A stretch of DNA of 64,000 bases, taken from the NCBI GenBank assembly GCA_947259995.1, contig CAMYOK010000002.1, forward strand, positions 722,881 through 786,880, read 5' to 3'. A program made the translations under genes and the position numbers. Every line of letters starts with the position of its first letter. The stretch's first letter is position 1. The notes beneath the pieces were generated by a model, which was not told the origin of the DNA, ran no database searches, and saw only the letters and a list, made by a program, of their open reading frames with translations. Positions 40,402 to 52,414 of the stretch are shown here, piece after piece. Source of the stretch: an uncultured Pseudomonadales bacterium (GTDB lineage Bacteria > Pseudomonadota > Gammaproteobacteria > Pseudomonadales > Pseudohongiellaceae).

Positions 40402-41293
40402 TAGAGCCGTATGCCACACGACCTTGCTGCTCTATGCCAGTAGTTGGCGAAGGTAAAACTTGATCGGGACGGGCATCGAATAAGTTGCGCACCCCTACCG
40501 AAATCACCGCTTGCCCTTGCTTGCCGGCTTTCATGTTATAGCCATACTGAAGGTCTAAAGTCGTTAAATTGCCCACTAACTCATTGAGCTGCTCGAGGTT
40601 CAATTTACCTATCTCTTCAAAAGAGTCGAAATAATGGGTAACGGCACTCGCAGTATGCTGCCCAACCTGCCATGTCAGCATCAAACTGCTTTGCAGCTCT
40701 GTTCCTTTAGGGAGCAAGTTGGTGTCGGTAATTGGAGGCAAATTCGCCTCTAACAAATTAGCCGTTTTTGCTGTGTCGTAGAGATATGTTGCCTTAGTGC
40801 TAACAATGAATTGACCAAATCTTGGTGATTCCCAAACATAGGACGCACTAAGGTCTATGCCTTTAGCGAGCTCACCTGGATTTACCGTCGCCTTTACCGA
40901 TGGCGCCTCTAGCAAACCTGCATACAGATTTGAATCATCAATATACAAACCAGGATTGATCTCTTGCCCTGATGACAAAGAGAGCTCGGGCATCGCCGTG
41001 CTAGTCATCTGCTGTGCATCTAAGCCGACACTCCACGCATCGGCGCGCAGGCCTAAGCCTTTTGCAGGAGACATGGTCATGCCTAGATTGACGTTATTCT
41101 TTGATTCACCCCCAAATGGTGCAGGTGTGACAACCGACTTATTGCCAAAGTTGAAATAAGCGGCAGCTTTATCGAAAAAGGAGAGTATTTTGCTTTCTTG
41201 ACCGGCATCATCTTGCGCTTGCGCAGGCACAGCGAACATAGCAGCGCATATTGCCGCTAGTAGTAAGCCTTTGCTACGGTGTGAATTGCGCAC
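40385..41293 (-). CDS. Plug-less TonB-receptor-like outer-membrane barrel protein
   Basis: A 302-residue exported protein of uncertain role. It has a Sec signal (cleavage likely after VPAQA, residue 26), a short charged region, and then amphipathic strands. The C-terminal third (TLDLQYGYNMKAGKQGQAVI, then VGVRNLFDARPDQ, and ending SIKYQF) closely resembles the last strands of a TonB-dependent receptor, including the terminal aromatic. No TonB box or plug domain is present, so this is either a truncated receptor that kept a signal peptide or a small barrel derived from one. The start is GTG at 41293 with AAGGGG 6 bases upstream. Confidence 0.6.
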   Translation of the reverse strand: MRNSHRSKGLLLAAICAAMFAVPAQAQDDAGQESKILSFFDKAAAYFNFGNKSVVTPAPFGGESKNNVNLGMTMSPAKGLGLRADAWSVGLDAQQMTSTAMPELSLSSGQEINPGLYIDDSNLYAGLLEAPSVKATVNPGELAKGIDLSASYVWESPRFGQFIVSTKATYLYDTAKTANLLEANLPPITDTNLLPKGTELQSSLMLTWQVGQHTASAVTHYFDSFEEIGKLNLEQLNELVGNLTTLDLQYGYNMKAGKQGQAVISVGVRNLFDARPDQVLPSPTTGIEQQGRVAYGSIKYQF

Positions 41294-41430
41294 AAATTGC
41301 CCCTTGAACCAGTTGTTCCTGTCATTTTAGCCACTTTTCTGCCATTTTAGACAGACAAAGCCTTGCAGCACTCTTTTGGCGCTCTACAGGAATGCTTAGT
41401 ATACACAGCGAATCAGAAACTTACAGACGC

Positions 41431-42000
41431 CTAAGCATTATTTCTTAATTTTCTAACACCCTGGCCCACCAAGCTATACGTCAATTCACTCAGCCTGCTG
41501 GACGTCCCGGGTATACGATACTCTGGCGCCACCTCAAGAAGCGGAAAAACAACGAACGCTCGCTGCTGCAAGCGCGGGTGCGGCAGCGTCAAGATTTCAT
41601 CCTCCCAGAGAACATCGGCATAACTTAATAGATCGAGATCTAAGCTGCGGGGCGCATTGCGCTCACCTAGCCTAAGACGCCCAAACTCCTGCTCAATACG
41701 CTGAAGCTCTTCTAACAAGTCCCGCGGATGCGAGAGCCTAGGGGCTAATGCCACAACCGCGTTGATAAATAGGGGCGAGCCTGGAGGGCAGTCAATAGGT
41801 TCGGTCTCCCACAGGGAGGAAACCGCGATAGGAAGTGCACTCAAAGTAGCGAGTGCCACAAACGCCTGCTCGAGAGTACGCTGCGGATCGGCATCACCGG
41901 CACCCAAGTTCGACCCAACGCCAATGTACGCTAAAGGTTTACCCTCTAGCGCAGGGATATCCGCACAACTAGCCTTGATGATATTGCTGTGAGAGCTCAT
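41431..42000 (-). CDS. folK: 6-hydroxymethyl-dihydropterin pyrophosphokinase
   Basis: About 189 residues from the ATG at 42000. It transfers pyrophosphate from ATP to the pterin in folate synthesis, the step before FolP (26.5 kb in this window). Motifs are [53 protein letters not shown] and [18 protein letters not shown], matching ATP and pterin sites. The frame is open further upstream to 42123, but that stretch is hydrophobic shadow coding inside hemE. The true start overlaps the hemE end by 32 bases. Confidence 0.93.
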   Translation of the reverse strand: MSSHSNIIKASCADIPALEGKPLAYIGVGSNLGAGDADPQRTLEQAFVALATLSALPIAVSSLWETEPIDCPPGSPLFINAVVALAPRLSHPRDLLEELQRIEQEFGRLRLGERNAPRSLDLDLLSYADVLWEDEILTLPHPRLQQRAFVVFPLLEVAPEYRIPGTSSRLSELTYSLVGQGVRKLRNNA

Positions 42001-43036
42001 GCACCGACTCCACAAACACCGCCACGTTTGCAGGATCAACGTCTGGAGTAATGCCATGGCCAAGATTAAAGACATGCCCAGAACCTTGACCAAAATCACG
42101 GAGAATTCTGTCAACTTCAGCACGAATACTGCTCGGCGATGAGTAAAGTATAGTAGGGTCCATATTGCCCTGCAGGGCTACTTTCTTACCTATGCGAGCT
42201 CGGGCAGTGCCGATATCGATGGTCCAATCCAGCCCGACAGCGTCACAACCTGAAGCCGCGATATCTTCCAGCCATAGCCCGCCATTTTTCGTAAAGAGAA
42301 TGACTGGCACTTTACGGCCGTCGGCTTCTTTGGTTAGCCCTGCGACAATTTTCTGCATATACGCCAAGGAGAACTCTCGATAGGCATGAGTCGACAAAAC
42401 CCCGCCCCAAGTATCGAAGATCTGCACGGCTTGTGCTCCTGCCGCGATCTGGGCATTAAGGTAATCGATCACACCGCGCGCTAGCTTATCTAACAACAGG
42501 TGCATCGCCTCTGGCTGATTAAACATGAACGCTTTGGCGTTACGGAAATCTTTGCTGCCGCTACCTTCGATCATATAAGTGGCAAGTGTCCATGGGCTTC
42601 CTGAGAAGCCAATCAACGGTATCGAGCCGTTAAGCTCCCGGCGTATCGCCGTCACAGCATCAGTCACATAGCCAAGGTCTTTAGCCGTGTTAAGTTCAGG
42701 CAATTGCTCAACATCTTTTTCCGTTCGCACAACTTTGCGGAAACGCGGCCCTTCGCCCTCACTGAAATAGAGCCCTTGGCCCATTGCGTCAGGAATCGTC
42801 AAAATATCGGAAAACAAAATAGCTGCATCCATTGCATAGCGACGCAGGGGCTGCATCGTGACTTCACATGCGAGCTCCGTATTGCGGCAAAGGCTCATGA
42901 AATCGCCAGCCACTTTACGGGTCGCGCGATACTCTGGCAGATAACGTCCAGCTTGGCGCATCATCCACACAGGGGTCATATCCACTTTTTCGCCAGCTAG
43001 GGCGCGCAAAAATCGGTCGTTCTTCAAGGCTGTCAA
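41969..43036 (-). CDS. hemE: Uroporphyrinogen decarboxylase
   Basis: A 355-residue cofactor-free enzyme that converts uroporphyrinogen III to coproporphyrinogen III in heme synthesis. The substrate-binding N-terminus reads [17 protein letters not shown], the catalytic Asp lies in [16 protein letters not shown], and [17 protein letters not shown] and [15 protein letters not shown] are conserved. The start is TTG at 43036, with GAGGA about 8 bases upstream. The downstream folK gene overlaps its end. Confidence 0.97.
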   Translation of the reverse strand: MTALKNDRFLRALAGEKVDMTPVWMMRQAGRYLPEYRATRKVAGDFMSLCRNTELACEVTMQPLRRYAMDAAILFSDILTIPDAMGQGLYFSEGEGPRFRKVVRTEKDVEQLPELNTAKDLGYVTDAVTAIRRELNGSIPLIGFSGSPWTLATYMIEGSGSKDFRNAKAFMFNQPEAMHLLLDKLARGVIDYLNAQIAAGAQAVQIFDTWGGVLSTHAYREFSLAYMQKIVAGLTKEADGRKVPVILFTKNGGLWLEDIAASGCDAVGLDWTIDIGTARARIGKKVALQGNMDPTILYSSPSSIRAEVDRILRDFGQGSGHVFNLGHGITPDVDPANVAVFVESVHELSQQYHQG

Positions 43037-43176
43037 CGCAAATTCCTCGTGTGCTTAAGAGCAAAAATAGATCCGCTGTTTATTCACCTCAGCGACAGAG
43101 AACTATGCGCAGGGTGATGGATCAAATGGCGGGACATTCTACACAGGCGCTGGCAGCAGAACAAACACTCGAACGC

Positions 43177-44733
43177 TTAGTTGCTGGTATCGATGTCACG
43201 ATGGACGGCGGCAAGACTTCGAATCCATGGCTGCAGACTTCCCAGTTCGCCAACCAAACCATTAGCCGCCGATTGGGCAGCTGCGCGACTTGCGTAGCTC
43301 CCATAGATCACTACGTACCAAGGCCGACCTTGGTTCTCAGACTCGAACCAATATAGTGGCGCACTGGCATTGCGCTGCACAAACGCCTCAACATTGGCTC
43401 GCGAAGCTGCACCCAATAACTGCACGGTGTATTGATTTCCAGGCAAAGCGAGTACTTGTCGACCTTGCCCAGCAATAGCGGCAGGAGCAGGACTGCTTGG
43501 TGCAGGAGAGCTTGCGATCGGTGCCGCTGGCGCAGGTGCAGCCGGCGTTTCTGGCTCAACCGCAGCAGGAGTTGAAGCAGGAGGCGTAGTTGCAGCCTGC
43601 GTTGCCGGCGCTGAAGTCTGCGCCGAAACCACAGCCACATCGTTTACTTCCGGCACCTCAACCGCTGGCTCTTCAGCCGGCGGCTGAGGTGCCGGCTGCG
43701 AATCAACATTAGGCGCCACGGCGACATCCGCGAATGGCGAGTTAGAGTCTTGCGCTGGAGTCGCAACGCCAAGCAGCACTTCGTCGTTAGAACGTGCAGG
43801 AATCGGTACGACGATCTGACGTTGCGCCACCTCGAGCTCTTCTTCGGCGCCCCCCACCAAAAATGCCAACAACAAAACGACCACAAGCCCCCCTGCAGCA
43901 TAGGCATACTTAGGTGGAATCTCTAAACTCTGCAGTGGCTCTAATAGGGTGTGTAGGCCAGCACCACGAGTCAGAAGCATCTCACTAGCGATGGCATTGA
44001 TTTGTCCAGGCACCCCGTCGGAAAGCTTATGAATTTTCTCGACCTGACGATTACTGAACAGCAAGGGCCGCGCTGGGTCTTGCTCATTAAATCCGACTGC
44101 ATTAAGCCTATAGCGAAGATAGTTGCGAGTCTCCTCTAAACTAAACTCAGGCAAACGAACGGAGGTAAATTGATTCTGACCGTGCTTTTGCGGGCAAGTG
44201 TAGTCGAGCATATCCAACAGAGCCGACTGGCCCACGAGAATCAAATGAAAAGTATTACTTGGGTTATCGGCCAGAACGAGCTTAGTAAGCAGGCTAAAGG
44301 CATCATCCCCGAGCTCATGAGCATCATCGACTATCAACACGATGCTGCGAGACTTTTCCTGTACGGCATTAAAATACGCCAGCAGCCTGGCTTTCAATTC
44401 ATTGAGACTAGCCTGTGGTGGAAAATCCAAGACAAAGGCTTTGAACATTTCTTGCAGCAACTGCGCCGGAGTGGTCAACATACTTGCTCTAGTACGAGCA
44501 ACAATTTGATCTCTATCAGATCGACGGGCATAAAAATCGGCGAGCGTGCTTTTGCCGCTACCATCAGCACCAATAAGCGCTATGATATCGCCGCTTTCTC
44601 TGGACAATAACTGCAATTGGTCAAGACTTGCCCGGCGCATCCCGCCAGGAAAAAGGCTATCGAGTGGCGTATCCTTTGAGAAGGGGTTAGCCGACAGTCC
44701 TAACTCTGTTAATGTCTCACTTATTGTTGACAC
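43177..44733 (-). CDS. damX: DamX-like AAA ATPase-SPOR cell-division protein
   Basis: A 518-residue protein. The N-terminal ExeA-like ATPase domain (1-260) has [20 protein letters not shown] (Walker A) and [16 protein letters not shown] (Walker B). One membrane helix follows (about 280-300, [18 protein letters not shown]), then an Ala/Pro-rich periplasmic linker (320-430) and a C-terminal SPOR domain (about 437-512, [20 protein letters not shown]) that binds denuded septal peptidoglycan. The aroK-aroB-damX order is that of E. coli, though E. coli DamX lacks an intact ATPase. GTG start; 13-base overlap with aroB. Confidence 0.9.
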   Translation of the reverse strand: MSTISETLTELGLSANPFSKDTPLDSLFPGGMRRASLDQLQLLSRESGDIIALIGADGSGKSTLADFYARRSDRDQIVARTRASMLTTPAQLLQEMFKAFVLDFPPQASLNELKARLLAYFNAVQEKSRSIVLIVDDAHELGDDAFSLLTKLVLADNPSNTFHLILVGQSALLDMLDYTCPQKHGQNQFTSVRLPEFSLEETRNYLRYRLNAVGFNEQDPARPLLFSNRQVEKIHKLSDGVPGQINAIASEMLLTRGAGLHTLLEPLQSLEIPPKYAYAAGGLVVVLLLAFLVGGAEEELEVAQRQIVVPIPARSNDEVLLGVATPAQDSNSPFADVAVAPNVDSQPAPQPPAEEPAVEVPEVNDVAVVSAQTSAPATQAATTPPASTPAAVEPETPAAPAPAAPIASSPAPSSPAPAAIAGQGRQVLALPGNQYTVQLLGAASRANVEAFVQRNASAPLYWFESENQGRPWYVVIYGSYASRAAAQSAANGLVGELGSLQPWIRSLAAVHRDIDTSN

Positions 44734-45812
44734 AAATGCTCTTTCGCCTCCAAGGTTTGCTCTAGCAAACTGGCATCAAAATCACTTTCTATCACGGTGT
44801 GACCAAACTCGCGCATCAGCACAAAACGAACACGTCCACCCTGCACCTTTTTATCAAAGGACATCAGTTTTCGAAAGTCCTTTGCGGTTAAATTTTCTGG
44901 CGGTACGACAGGCAAACCAGCTCTAGCGATTAGGGCTTTTGCTCTAGCGGCCTCTGGCCAACTAATATAGCCCAATCGTGCAGACAGGTCTGCAGCCATG
45001 ACCATGCCAGTAGCAACCGCCTCACCATGCAACCACACTCCGTAGCCCATGCCGTTTTCAATGGCGTGACCAAAAGTATGCCCCAAATTGAGCAGAGCCC
45101 GTACGCCCCCTTCCTTTTCGTCGGCGGCGACGATTCGCGCCTTATCGCTACAGCTTACTCGCACTGCCTCTGCGAGCAAATCTTTATCACCAGCTAAGAG
45201 CGCAGCCATGTTCTCTTCGAGCCACTCGAAAAACACAAGATTATCGATCAAGCCATATTTGATGACCTCTGCCAAGCCCGCCTGCAGCTCTCGCTTAGGC
45301 AAACTGGCAAGCACATCCGTATCCGCTAAAACGCATTGCGGCTGATAAAAGGCCCCAATCATATTCTTGCCAAGCGGGTGATTGACGCCTGTTTTTCCAC
45401 CGACCGATGAATCCACCTGCGACAATAACGTTGTAGGGATTTGAATAAAATTCACACCGCGCTGATAGGTTGCCGCGGCGAAGCCAGTGATATCTCCGAT
45501 CACCCCTCCCCCCAGAGCAATCAGGGTAGTACTTCTTTCATGGCGCTGTTCCAGTAATTGATCGTAGATCAGCGTCAATGTCTCCAAGGTCTTCGTGTGC
45601 TCGCCATCTGGCAGCACAATCACATCGCACTCAACGTCAGTTAAGCTAGCCTGCACTTGCTCTAAATAAAGTGGCGCGACCACTTCGTTGGTCACAATGA
45701 GGGCCCGCTTGCCTTTGATGTACGGGTGCAATAACTGTTTTTGGCCTAGCAAACCTGTCCCAATAAATATGGGATACGAACGCTCCCCTAAGTCTAGCTC
45801 CAAGCTGATCAT
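44721..45812 (-). CDS. aroB: 3-dehydroquinate synthase
   Basis: A 363-residue NAD+- and metal-dependent enzyme of the shikimate pathway. It has the NAD loop [40 protein letters not shown], and metal ligands in [20 protein letters not shown] and [11 protein letters not shown]. Full length. AGGAAAAG precedes the ATG. It lies 51 bp after aroK and overlaps damX by 13 bases, so the three are one transcription unit, possibly including pilMNOPQ. Confidence 0.98.
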   Translation of the reverse strand: MISLELDLGERSYPIFIGTGLLGQKQLLHPYIKGKRALIVTNEVVAPLYLEQVQASLTDVECDVIVLPDGEHTKTLETLTLIYDQLLEQRHERSTTLIALGGGVIGDITGFAAATYQRGVNFIQIPTTLLSQVDSSVGGKTGVNHPLGKNMIGAFYQPQCVLADTDVLASLPKRELQAGLAEVIKYGLIDNLVFFEWLEENMAALLAGDKDLLAEAVRVSCSDKARIVAADEKEGGVRALLNLGHTFGHAIENGMGYGVWLHGEAVATGMVMAADLSARLGYISWPEAARAKALIARAGLPVVPPENLTAKDFRKLMSFDKKVQGGRVRFVLMREFGHTVIESDFDASLLEQTLEAKEHLCQQ

Positions 45813-45862
45813 TTACTTTTCCTGTCTAGTGACAATAGCAACCTTGTGGCGCCTTGCATTTT

Positions 45863-46456
45863 CTAACTACTTTGATCCGTAGGTTTAGTTGGCTCTGTAA
45901 GTGGCGCCAGTTTAGCTCCCTCAGACGGATGACTCCCATGAAATGCCTCTAGTTGACGCGCTATCTCTTGACTAACTGAGCGTGGGCTTCGACGACTGGT
46001 ATCAACAATGATGTGCGCCGTCTCACGATACAAAGGTTCACGAATCTTAAATAGCTCTTTTATCTTCGCCATTGGATTCTCTGTTTGCAGAAGCGGCCGA
46101 TTTTTGTCTTTGCAGGTGCGCTCTAGCTGTTGGTTTATCGTGGCACGCAGATACACGACCACACCTCGAGAGCGAAGAAACTCGCGTGATTGCTCATTGA
46201 GAATTGCGCCACCGCCAGTGGCCAGAATAATGCTTTGTCGCTGCGTGAGTGTGTCGATCATTCGCGCTTCGCGGATGCGGAAGCCCTTTTCGCCTTCCAC
46301 ATCGAATATCCAAGGGATATCGGCGCCAGTGACGAATTCGATTTCACGATCAGAATCAAAAAAAGGCATGTTGAGCTGACTAGCCAATAAGCGACCGATG
46401 GTGCTTTTCCCAACACCCATTGGTCCTACTAGAAATACATTGCTTGGCTCGCGCAT
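45863..46456 (-). CDS. aroK: Shikimate kinase
   Basis: About 197 residues from the ATG at 46456, which is placed properly after AAGGAA; an in-frame TTG at 46465 abuts that site. It phosphorylates shikimate. The P-loop is LVGPMGVGKSTIGRLLA, the substrate site FFDSDREIE, and ATGGGAIL and the lid RNRPLLQTENP (seen as KNRPLLQTENPM) follow. The C-terminus has a 30-residue low-complexity tail. It lies between pilQ and aroB, as in many gammaproteobacteria. Confidence 0.96.
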   Translation of the reverse strand: MREPSNVFLVGPMGVGKSTIGRLLASQLNMPFFDSDREIEFVTGADIPWIFDVEGEKGFRIREARMIDTLTQRQSIILATGGGAILNEQSREFLRSRGVVVYLRATINQQLERTCKDKNRPLLQTENPMAKIKELFKIREPLYRETAHIIVDTSRRSPRSVSQEIARQLEAFHGSHPSEGAKLAPLTEPTKPTDQSS

Positions 46457-46582
46457 GTCGATCAATTCCTTGCTACCGCCGCCGTTGCTAGAAAATCACA
46501 GCGGCAAGGGCAATTAAAAGAGCGACATTGTAACCTTGCACGGCGTGCAAAATCACTGTTGAAACACCTAAGAAACACAGCT

Positions 46583-48904
46583 TTAGCGTGCGTTAATCTC
46601 TGCGATGATCCGAGGAGTAATGAAAATCAGCAATTCAGTGCGCCGATTGCTGTTATTAGTACGCTTAAACAAGCGCCCTACATAAGGAATATCGCCCAAC
46701 AAGGGGGTTTTGGTCTCGGTTGTGGTCGTCTCTTCTCGGAACACCCCCCCAAGGACAATCGTGTCACCATTCTCCACTAGCACACTGGTGTTGATTGCAT
46801 TCGTATTGATAGCAGGCACACTGCCTGTGCCTGCCGCAACGGAGTCTTGATGGATATCCAACTGCATGATGATACGGCCATCAGGGGTAATCTGTGGAGT
46901 GACTTCCAATGACAATACCGCGTCAACAAACTCCGTGGTGGACCCTCCTGCAGTGCCACCCGCCTGAGCTTGATAAGGGATGCGCACCCCAGACTCGATG
47001 GTAGCCGTGACTTTGTCTTGGGTGGTGACTTTCGGTCTGGCAATCACCTCGCCATTCCCGCTACTCTCTAGTGCCGAGAGCTCCAACTCGATCAAACCGC
47101 TATTGCCAGCAAAACCAATAGAGAAAGACGACGCATTTTCGCTTTCAACACCCAAGTCTACAGACAAGGCGTCCGGGAATGAGACGGACCCTGTTGGGAT
47201 TGGCACCGATGCAATCGCCTGCGCAACAATAGCCCCAATCAAACTTGGATCAGTGCCGTCTTGCAACGCCTGCACCCTCGCAGACTCACCGGCGGCATAA
47301 GCCTCTTGTATCGCAGCGCTCTGCGCGACACGATTGTTCTGTTGCTCCAACGTGGCCGCTTGACTTCCGCCATAACGGAACCCATCACTAGAGTCATTGC
47401 GGCCAGCACCGCCCCAGCGCACCCCAAGGTCACGGCCAAAATCCGTCGTGACATTGACAATACGCGCCTCGATTAATACCTGTCTGACTGGCACATCCAA
47501 CTTGCTGAGCAGCTCTCGCACTTCTTCGAGCTTCTCGGCAACATCGCGAATAATGATGATATTAGTTCTTGAGTCGACAGTTGCCGTTCCGCGACTAGAC
47601 AAAACACCGCTGGCACCACTCTCTGGTGCGACCCCTGCCGCTGGATCGGCAGGGTCTGCTGCTGCGCCGCCCACAGGAGAGCCAGTAGAAGAACCCGTTA
47701 ACAGGGTCAGGATATTGCCGGCATCGGCATAGTTGACTTGCACATATTCGGTTTGCAATGGCGCCAGAGCCTGCGCTTGCCGACTGGCATCCAAGGCCTG
47801 TTGTTCCTGGGTGGCAATCTCGTTTGCGGGGGCGACATATAAGACGTTACCCACCAAGCGCTTATCTAAATTGCGTGACTGTAAGACCAAGTTCAATGCT
47901 TGATCCCATGGCACGTCTTGCAATTGCAGCGTGATATTGCCAGAGATTGCGTCGCTCGCCACGAGGTTTAGATCGTTCTCTTCCGCCAAGAGTTGCAGAA
48001 CGGAGCGCACATCGATGTTCTGAAAACTCAAAGAGACTAAGTTACCGGAGAATGCTGAGGCAGGATCGGCACTGGCCGAGGCGGTACCCGGAGGCGTCAC
48101 GCTGATTGTATATTGGCGTCCTTGTTGGTAGGCCACGTATTCGTATTGCCCATTCAAATCGACAGCGATAGTCGCATTGCCACGCTGCGGATAGACATCT
48201 ACTGTATTAACCGGAGTGGAAAAATCTGTGACATCGTAACGTCGATTCAAGCGTTCAGGAACATCTGTACCATTAAACTCTAGGTAAACGCGGCTCCCAA
48301 TTTGCTCGACATTTCCAAGGACACTGGCGTCGCTAAGGCTAATCACTATCTGCCCTTCTCCTGGCTCACTGCCGCGCCGAAAGCTCACGTCGACCAAAGC
48401 GGGCCCTTGCGCATTGGCAGTAGGCGCGGCCGTCGCCTGGGGTGTCGCAGGCGCGGAAGCCACGCTCCGATTGTCGCTACCCAACTGGACAATAAGGGTA
48501 TTGCCTTCGATACGAGTCTGATAATCCACCGCATGCAGCAAATTAAACACCAGCCTCGTACGGTCACTGGTTTCCAATACCATCAAACTATTGGCATTGT
48601 TCGAGTCGATCTCAAAGCGCCGCTCGCCCAATAGACTTTGCACATTACTCAGGTCTATGGAAATGCGAGCGGGATCTACTTGCGCAAACCCAGTTGGCTC
48701 TGGCGGGCGTTGATTAAACTCCAGTCGCACTTCAATGCTGTCGCCAGGCAAATTCGCGAAACCAATGCTATTGAGATTTATGGCTTCCTGAGCCATAGCT
48801 GAGTGCCATGCTCCTAAAACAAGCAGAAACGGCAGACAGCATTTCCAGAGCCTAGTTGTTATGGCTTTTCTGGTTGCCGAAGTCATCGTTACTGTAACCA
48901 TCAT
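46583..48904 (-). CDS. pilQ: Type IV pilus secretin PilQ
   Basis: A 773-residue outer-membrane secretin through which type IV pili extend and retract. It has a signal peptide (ending HSAMAQEA), two AMIN domains for peptidoglycan targeting (about 42-110 and 165-260), an STN/N0 domain (about 295-365, LVSLSFQNIDVRSVLQLLAEEN, given here in part), an N1-type domain with a GSSTGSPVGGAA insert, and the secretin core ending FITPRI. Two adjacent ATGs open the frame, with AGGTGAG upstream. Last gene of pilMNOPQ. Confidence 0.97.
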   Translation of the reverse strand: MMVTVTMTSATRKAITTRLWKCCLPFLLVLGAWHSAMAQEAINLNSIGFANLPGDSIEVRLEFNQRPPEPTGFAQVDPARISIDLSNVQSLLGERRFEIDSNNANSLMVLETSDRTRLVFNLLHAVDYQTRIEGNTLIVQLGSDNRSVASAPATPQATAAPTANAQGPALVDVSFRRGSEPGEGQIVISLSDASVLGNVEQIGSRVYLEFNGTDVPERLNRRYDVTDFSTPVNTVDVYPQRGNATIAVDLNGQYEYVAYQQGRQYTISVTPPGTASASADPASAFSGNLVSLSFQNIDVRSVLQLLAEENDLNLVASDAISGNITLQLQDVPWDQALNLVLQSRNLDKRLVGNVLYVAPANEIATQEQQALDASRQAQALAPLQTEYVQVNYADAGNILTLLTGSSTGSPVGGAAADPADPAAGVAPESGASGVLSSRGTATVDSRTNIIIIRDVAEKLEEVRELLSKLDVPVRQVLIEARIVNVTTDFGRDLGVRWGGAGRNDSSDGFRYGGSQAATLEQQNNRVAQSAAIQEAYAAGESARVQALQDGTDPSLIGAIVAQAIASVPIPTGSVSFPDALSVDLGVESENASSFSIGFAGNSGLIELELSALESSGNGEVIARPKVTTQDKVTATIESGVRIPYQAQAGGTAGGSTTEFVDAVLSLEVTPQITPDGRIIMQLDIHQDSVAAGTGSVPAINTNAINTSVLVENGDTIVLGGVFREETTTTETKTPLLGDIPYVGRLFKRTNNSNRRTELLIFITPRIIAEINAR

Positions 48905-48987
48905 CGTCTCACCTGTATTAGCAGCTTATGACTCGCTGCAATTTAACTCTACTCGTAGGCCAGCGCGAATCGCGCAAAATTGCCACT

Positions 48988-49521
48988 TTATCGTTGTATC
49001 GTAATTGTTCGAGGGCGCTCTACCCAACCACCGTCACCCGAAGGCACTATTTCTGTTAACTCAATTTCAGTCGACGTCACGCTAGCAACCCGTCCATGAT
49101 TGCGCCCCATGTACTGCCCAACCCCTACTCTATGAATCTTACCGACCTCGTCCTGCACCAATGCGATAGTCGTATTGCCGCGTGTAATCATTCCCACCAT
49201 TGCCAGATTGCTCAATGCAAACACCTCGAGAGCTTGCGGTGTACGGTCGAAATCAGGCTGCACTTGCGTCGCCGGCTCTTGGGCCACATTGGTCCCGGCC
49301 ATGATCGGCACATCGAAAGGACTGCGCATAGACGCGGCACTATAGGTAAATGCTTCGTAGGGTAAAAACTGCGGCATAGGTTCTACTGGGCCACCTGGCC
49401 GCAACGACACCTCAACAATGTATTGCTGTAAGTCGTTCATATCACTATTGCCAGAACACGCCGCAAGTAAACTGCTCAACATTATGGCTAAATATGACTT
49501 ATTCAGAGGCTTGCGCATCAA
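48988..49521 (-). CDS. pilP: Type IV pilus assembly lipoprotein PilP
   Basis: A 177-residue lipoprotein with a lipobox at LLAACSG (Cys about residue 22). PilP links the inner-membrane PilNO complex to the PilQ secretin. The C-terminal beta domain includes LEVFALSNLAMVGMITRGN and HRVGVGQYMGRNHGRVASV, both typical. Its start overlaps the end of pilO by 23 bases. Confidence 0.95.
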   Translation of the reverse strand: MMRKPLNKSYLAIMLSSLLAACSGNSDMNDLQQYIVEVSLRPGGPVEPMPQFLPYEAFTYSAASMRSPFDVPIMAGTNVAQEPATQVQPDFDRTPQALEVFALSNLAMVGMITRGNTTIALVQDEVGKIHRVGVGQYMGRNHGRVASVTSTEIELTEIVPSGDGGWVERPRTITIQR

Positions 49522-50134
49522 TCTCGCCCTCCGTTCTATAGCGATAGGTCTTCGCCGTGATAGTCATCTGCAAAGCACTGCGGTTATTAACAGGAATAAT
49601 CGAAAAATCATGCAAGGTTACAATTCGCGGCAGGCTCGCGACGCCACTGACAAAGGTGCCAAAGTCATGATAATTGCCTAACACTTCTACAAGGATTGGC
49701 TGCTCGATATAAAACTCTTGCGCCACTTCAGAGTCGAGTTCGATTCGAGAAAAAGCAAGGCTGCTGCCTAAGCCTGTTTCAGTAATATCATCGACCAAAT
49801 CTGGCACTTCTGTTTGGCTAGGTAGCTGCCGTAGCAATTCCGAGAACGCCTCTTCCATTTGCACCGTCTGTTCTTTGTATTCTTCTAGATTTGCGGCCAT
49901 AACGGCCTTCTGCTCAAACTCAACACGCAACGTCGTTTCTTCATCCTGCCAGCGTGTTAACTCCGCCTGCAAATTGCGAATATCGAACCAGAAACCGGCG
50001 CCAACACACACCACAAATAACGCTAAGGCGATAATGATTTTGACCACACCTGGCCAGACACCGATTGACTCAATATCGCTGAGGTTATTCCAATCGAAAT
50101 TTTGTAGTTCTTTGCGCAGCTCACTTAGGGACAT
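49499..50134 (-). CDS. pilO: Type IV pilus inner-membrane protein PilO
   Basis: A 211-residue bitopic protein: cytoplasmic N-terminus, one membrane helix (about 28-48, VVKIIIALALFVVCVGAGFW), a coiled coil (55-95) and a ferredoxin-like periplasmic domain. It heterodimerises with PilN to form the alignment subcomplex. One-base overlap with pilN upstream and a 23-base overlap with pilP. Confidence 0.95.
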   Translation of the reverse strand: MSLSELRKELQNFDWNNLSDIESIGVWPGVVKIIIALALFVVCVGAGFWFDIRNLQAELTRWQDEETTLRVEFEQKAVMAANLEEYKEQTVQMEEAFSELLRQLPSQTEVPDLVDDITETGLGSSLAFSRIELDSEVAQEFYIEQPILVEVLGNYHDFGTFVSGVASLPRIVTLHDFSIIPVNNRSALQMTITAKTYRYRTEGEIDAQASE

Positions 50135-50705
50135 TACTGCTCCTCCGTGCGATTGGGCTCTTGCAAGAACAATGTCAAAGTAAAGGCATTGGCGGCACGT
50201 TGATCAGAGTTAGCGTCAGCACTAGCCGCCGAGATTTGTTGCAAACTGGGATTCACAAACCACTGCGAATCATCGATGCGGCGCATCAGTTCCGATACTT
50301 TATTGTTCGACTCTGCAATGCCTTCTATCTCTAATCGTTCGCCATTGCGCTCTAACGTATTGAAATACACACCCGTTGGCAGCGCTTTCACAAACTCATC
50401 GAAGATGCGAACGATCCCTGGCCGCGAGCCCTGCAAATCCTGAATGACTTCCATGCGCGAATTGATTTGTTCTTTCTGCTCTTTTAGCTCGTTGATCTCA
50501 GCAATCCGAGCATCCAAGATCAACACCTCTCGACGCAGGAATTCGTTACGCCCTTGCTGATAGCGGATATCTCCACGAAAATTTCTATCGATTAAGAACA
50601 CGATGCCAGCGGCAATCACTACGACGCCCATGAGTAGAACGAAGAATTCGCGTTTACGCTCTTCGCGAAGCTGTTCGCGCCATGGTAATAAATTTATTCT
50701 CGCCA

Positions 50706-50706
<1 letters not shown>
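50134..50706 (-). CDS. pilN: Type IV pilus inner-membrane protein PilN
   Basis: A 190-residue bitopic protein beginning INLLPWREQLREERKREF, the conserved motif bound by PilM. A membrane helix (about 24-42) is followed by a coiled coil and a periplasmic domain. It overlaps pilM and pilO by one base each (stop and start share a base), indicating tight coupling. Confidence 0.95.

Positions 50707-52414
<1,708 letters not shown>

Noticed and set aside
42001..42123. Hydrophobic N-terminal extension of folK
   Set aside because: It lies inside hemE, is not like any FolK N-terminus, and the ATG at 42000 begins just before the conserved YIGVGSNLG.
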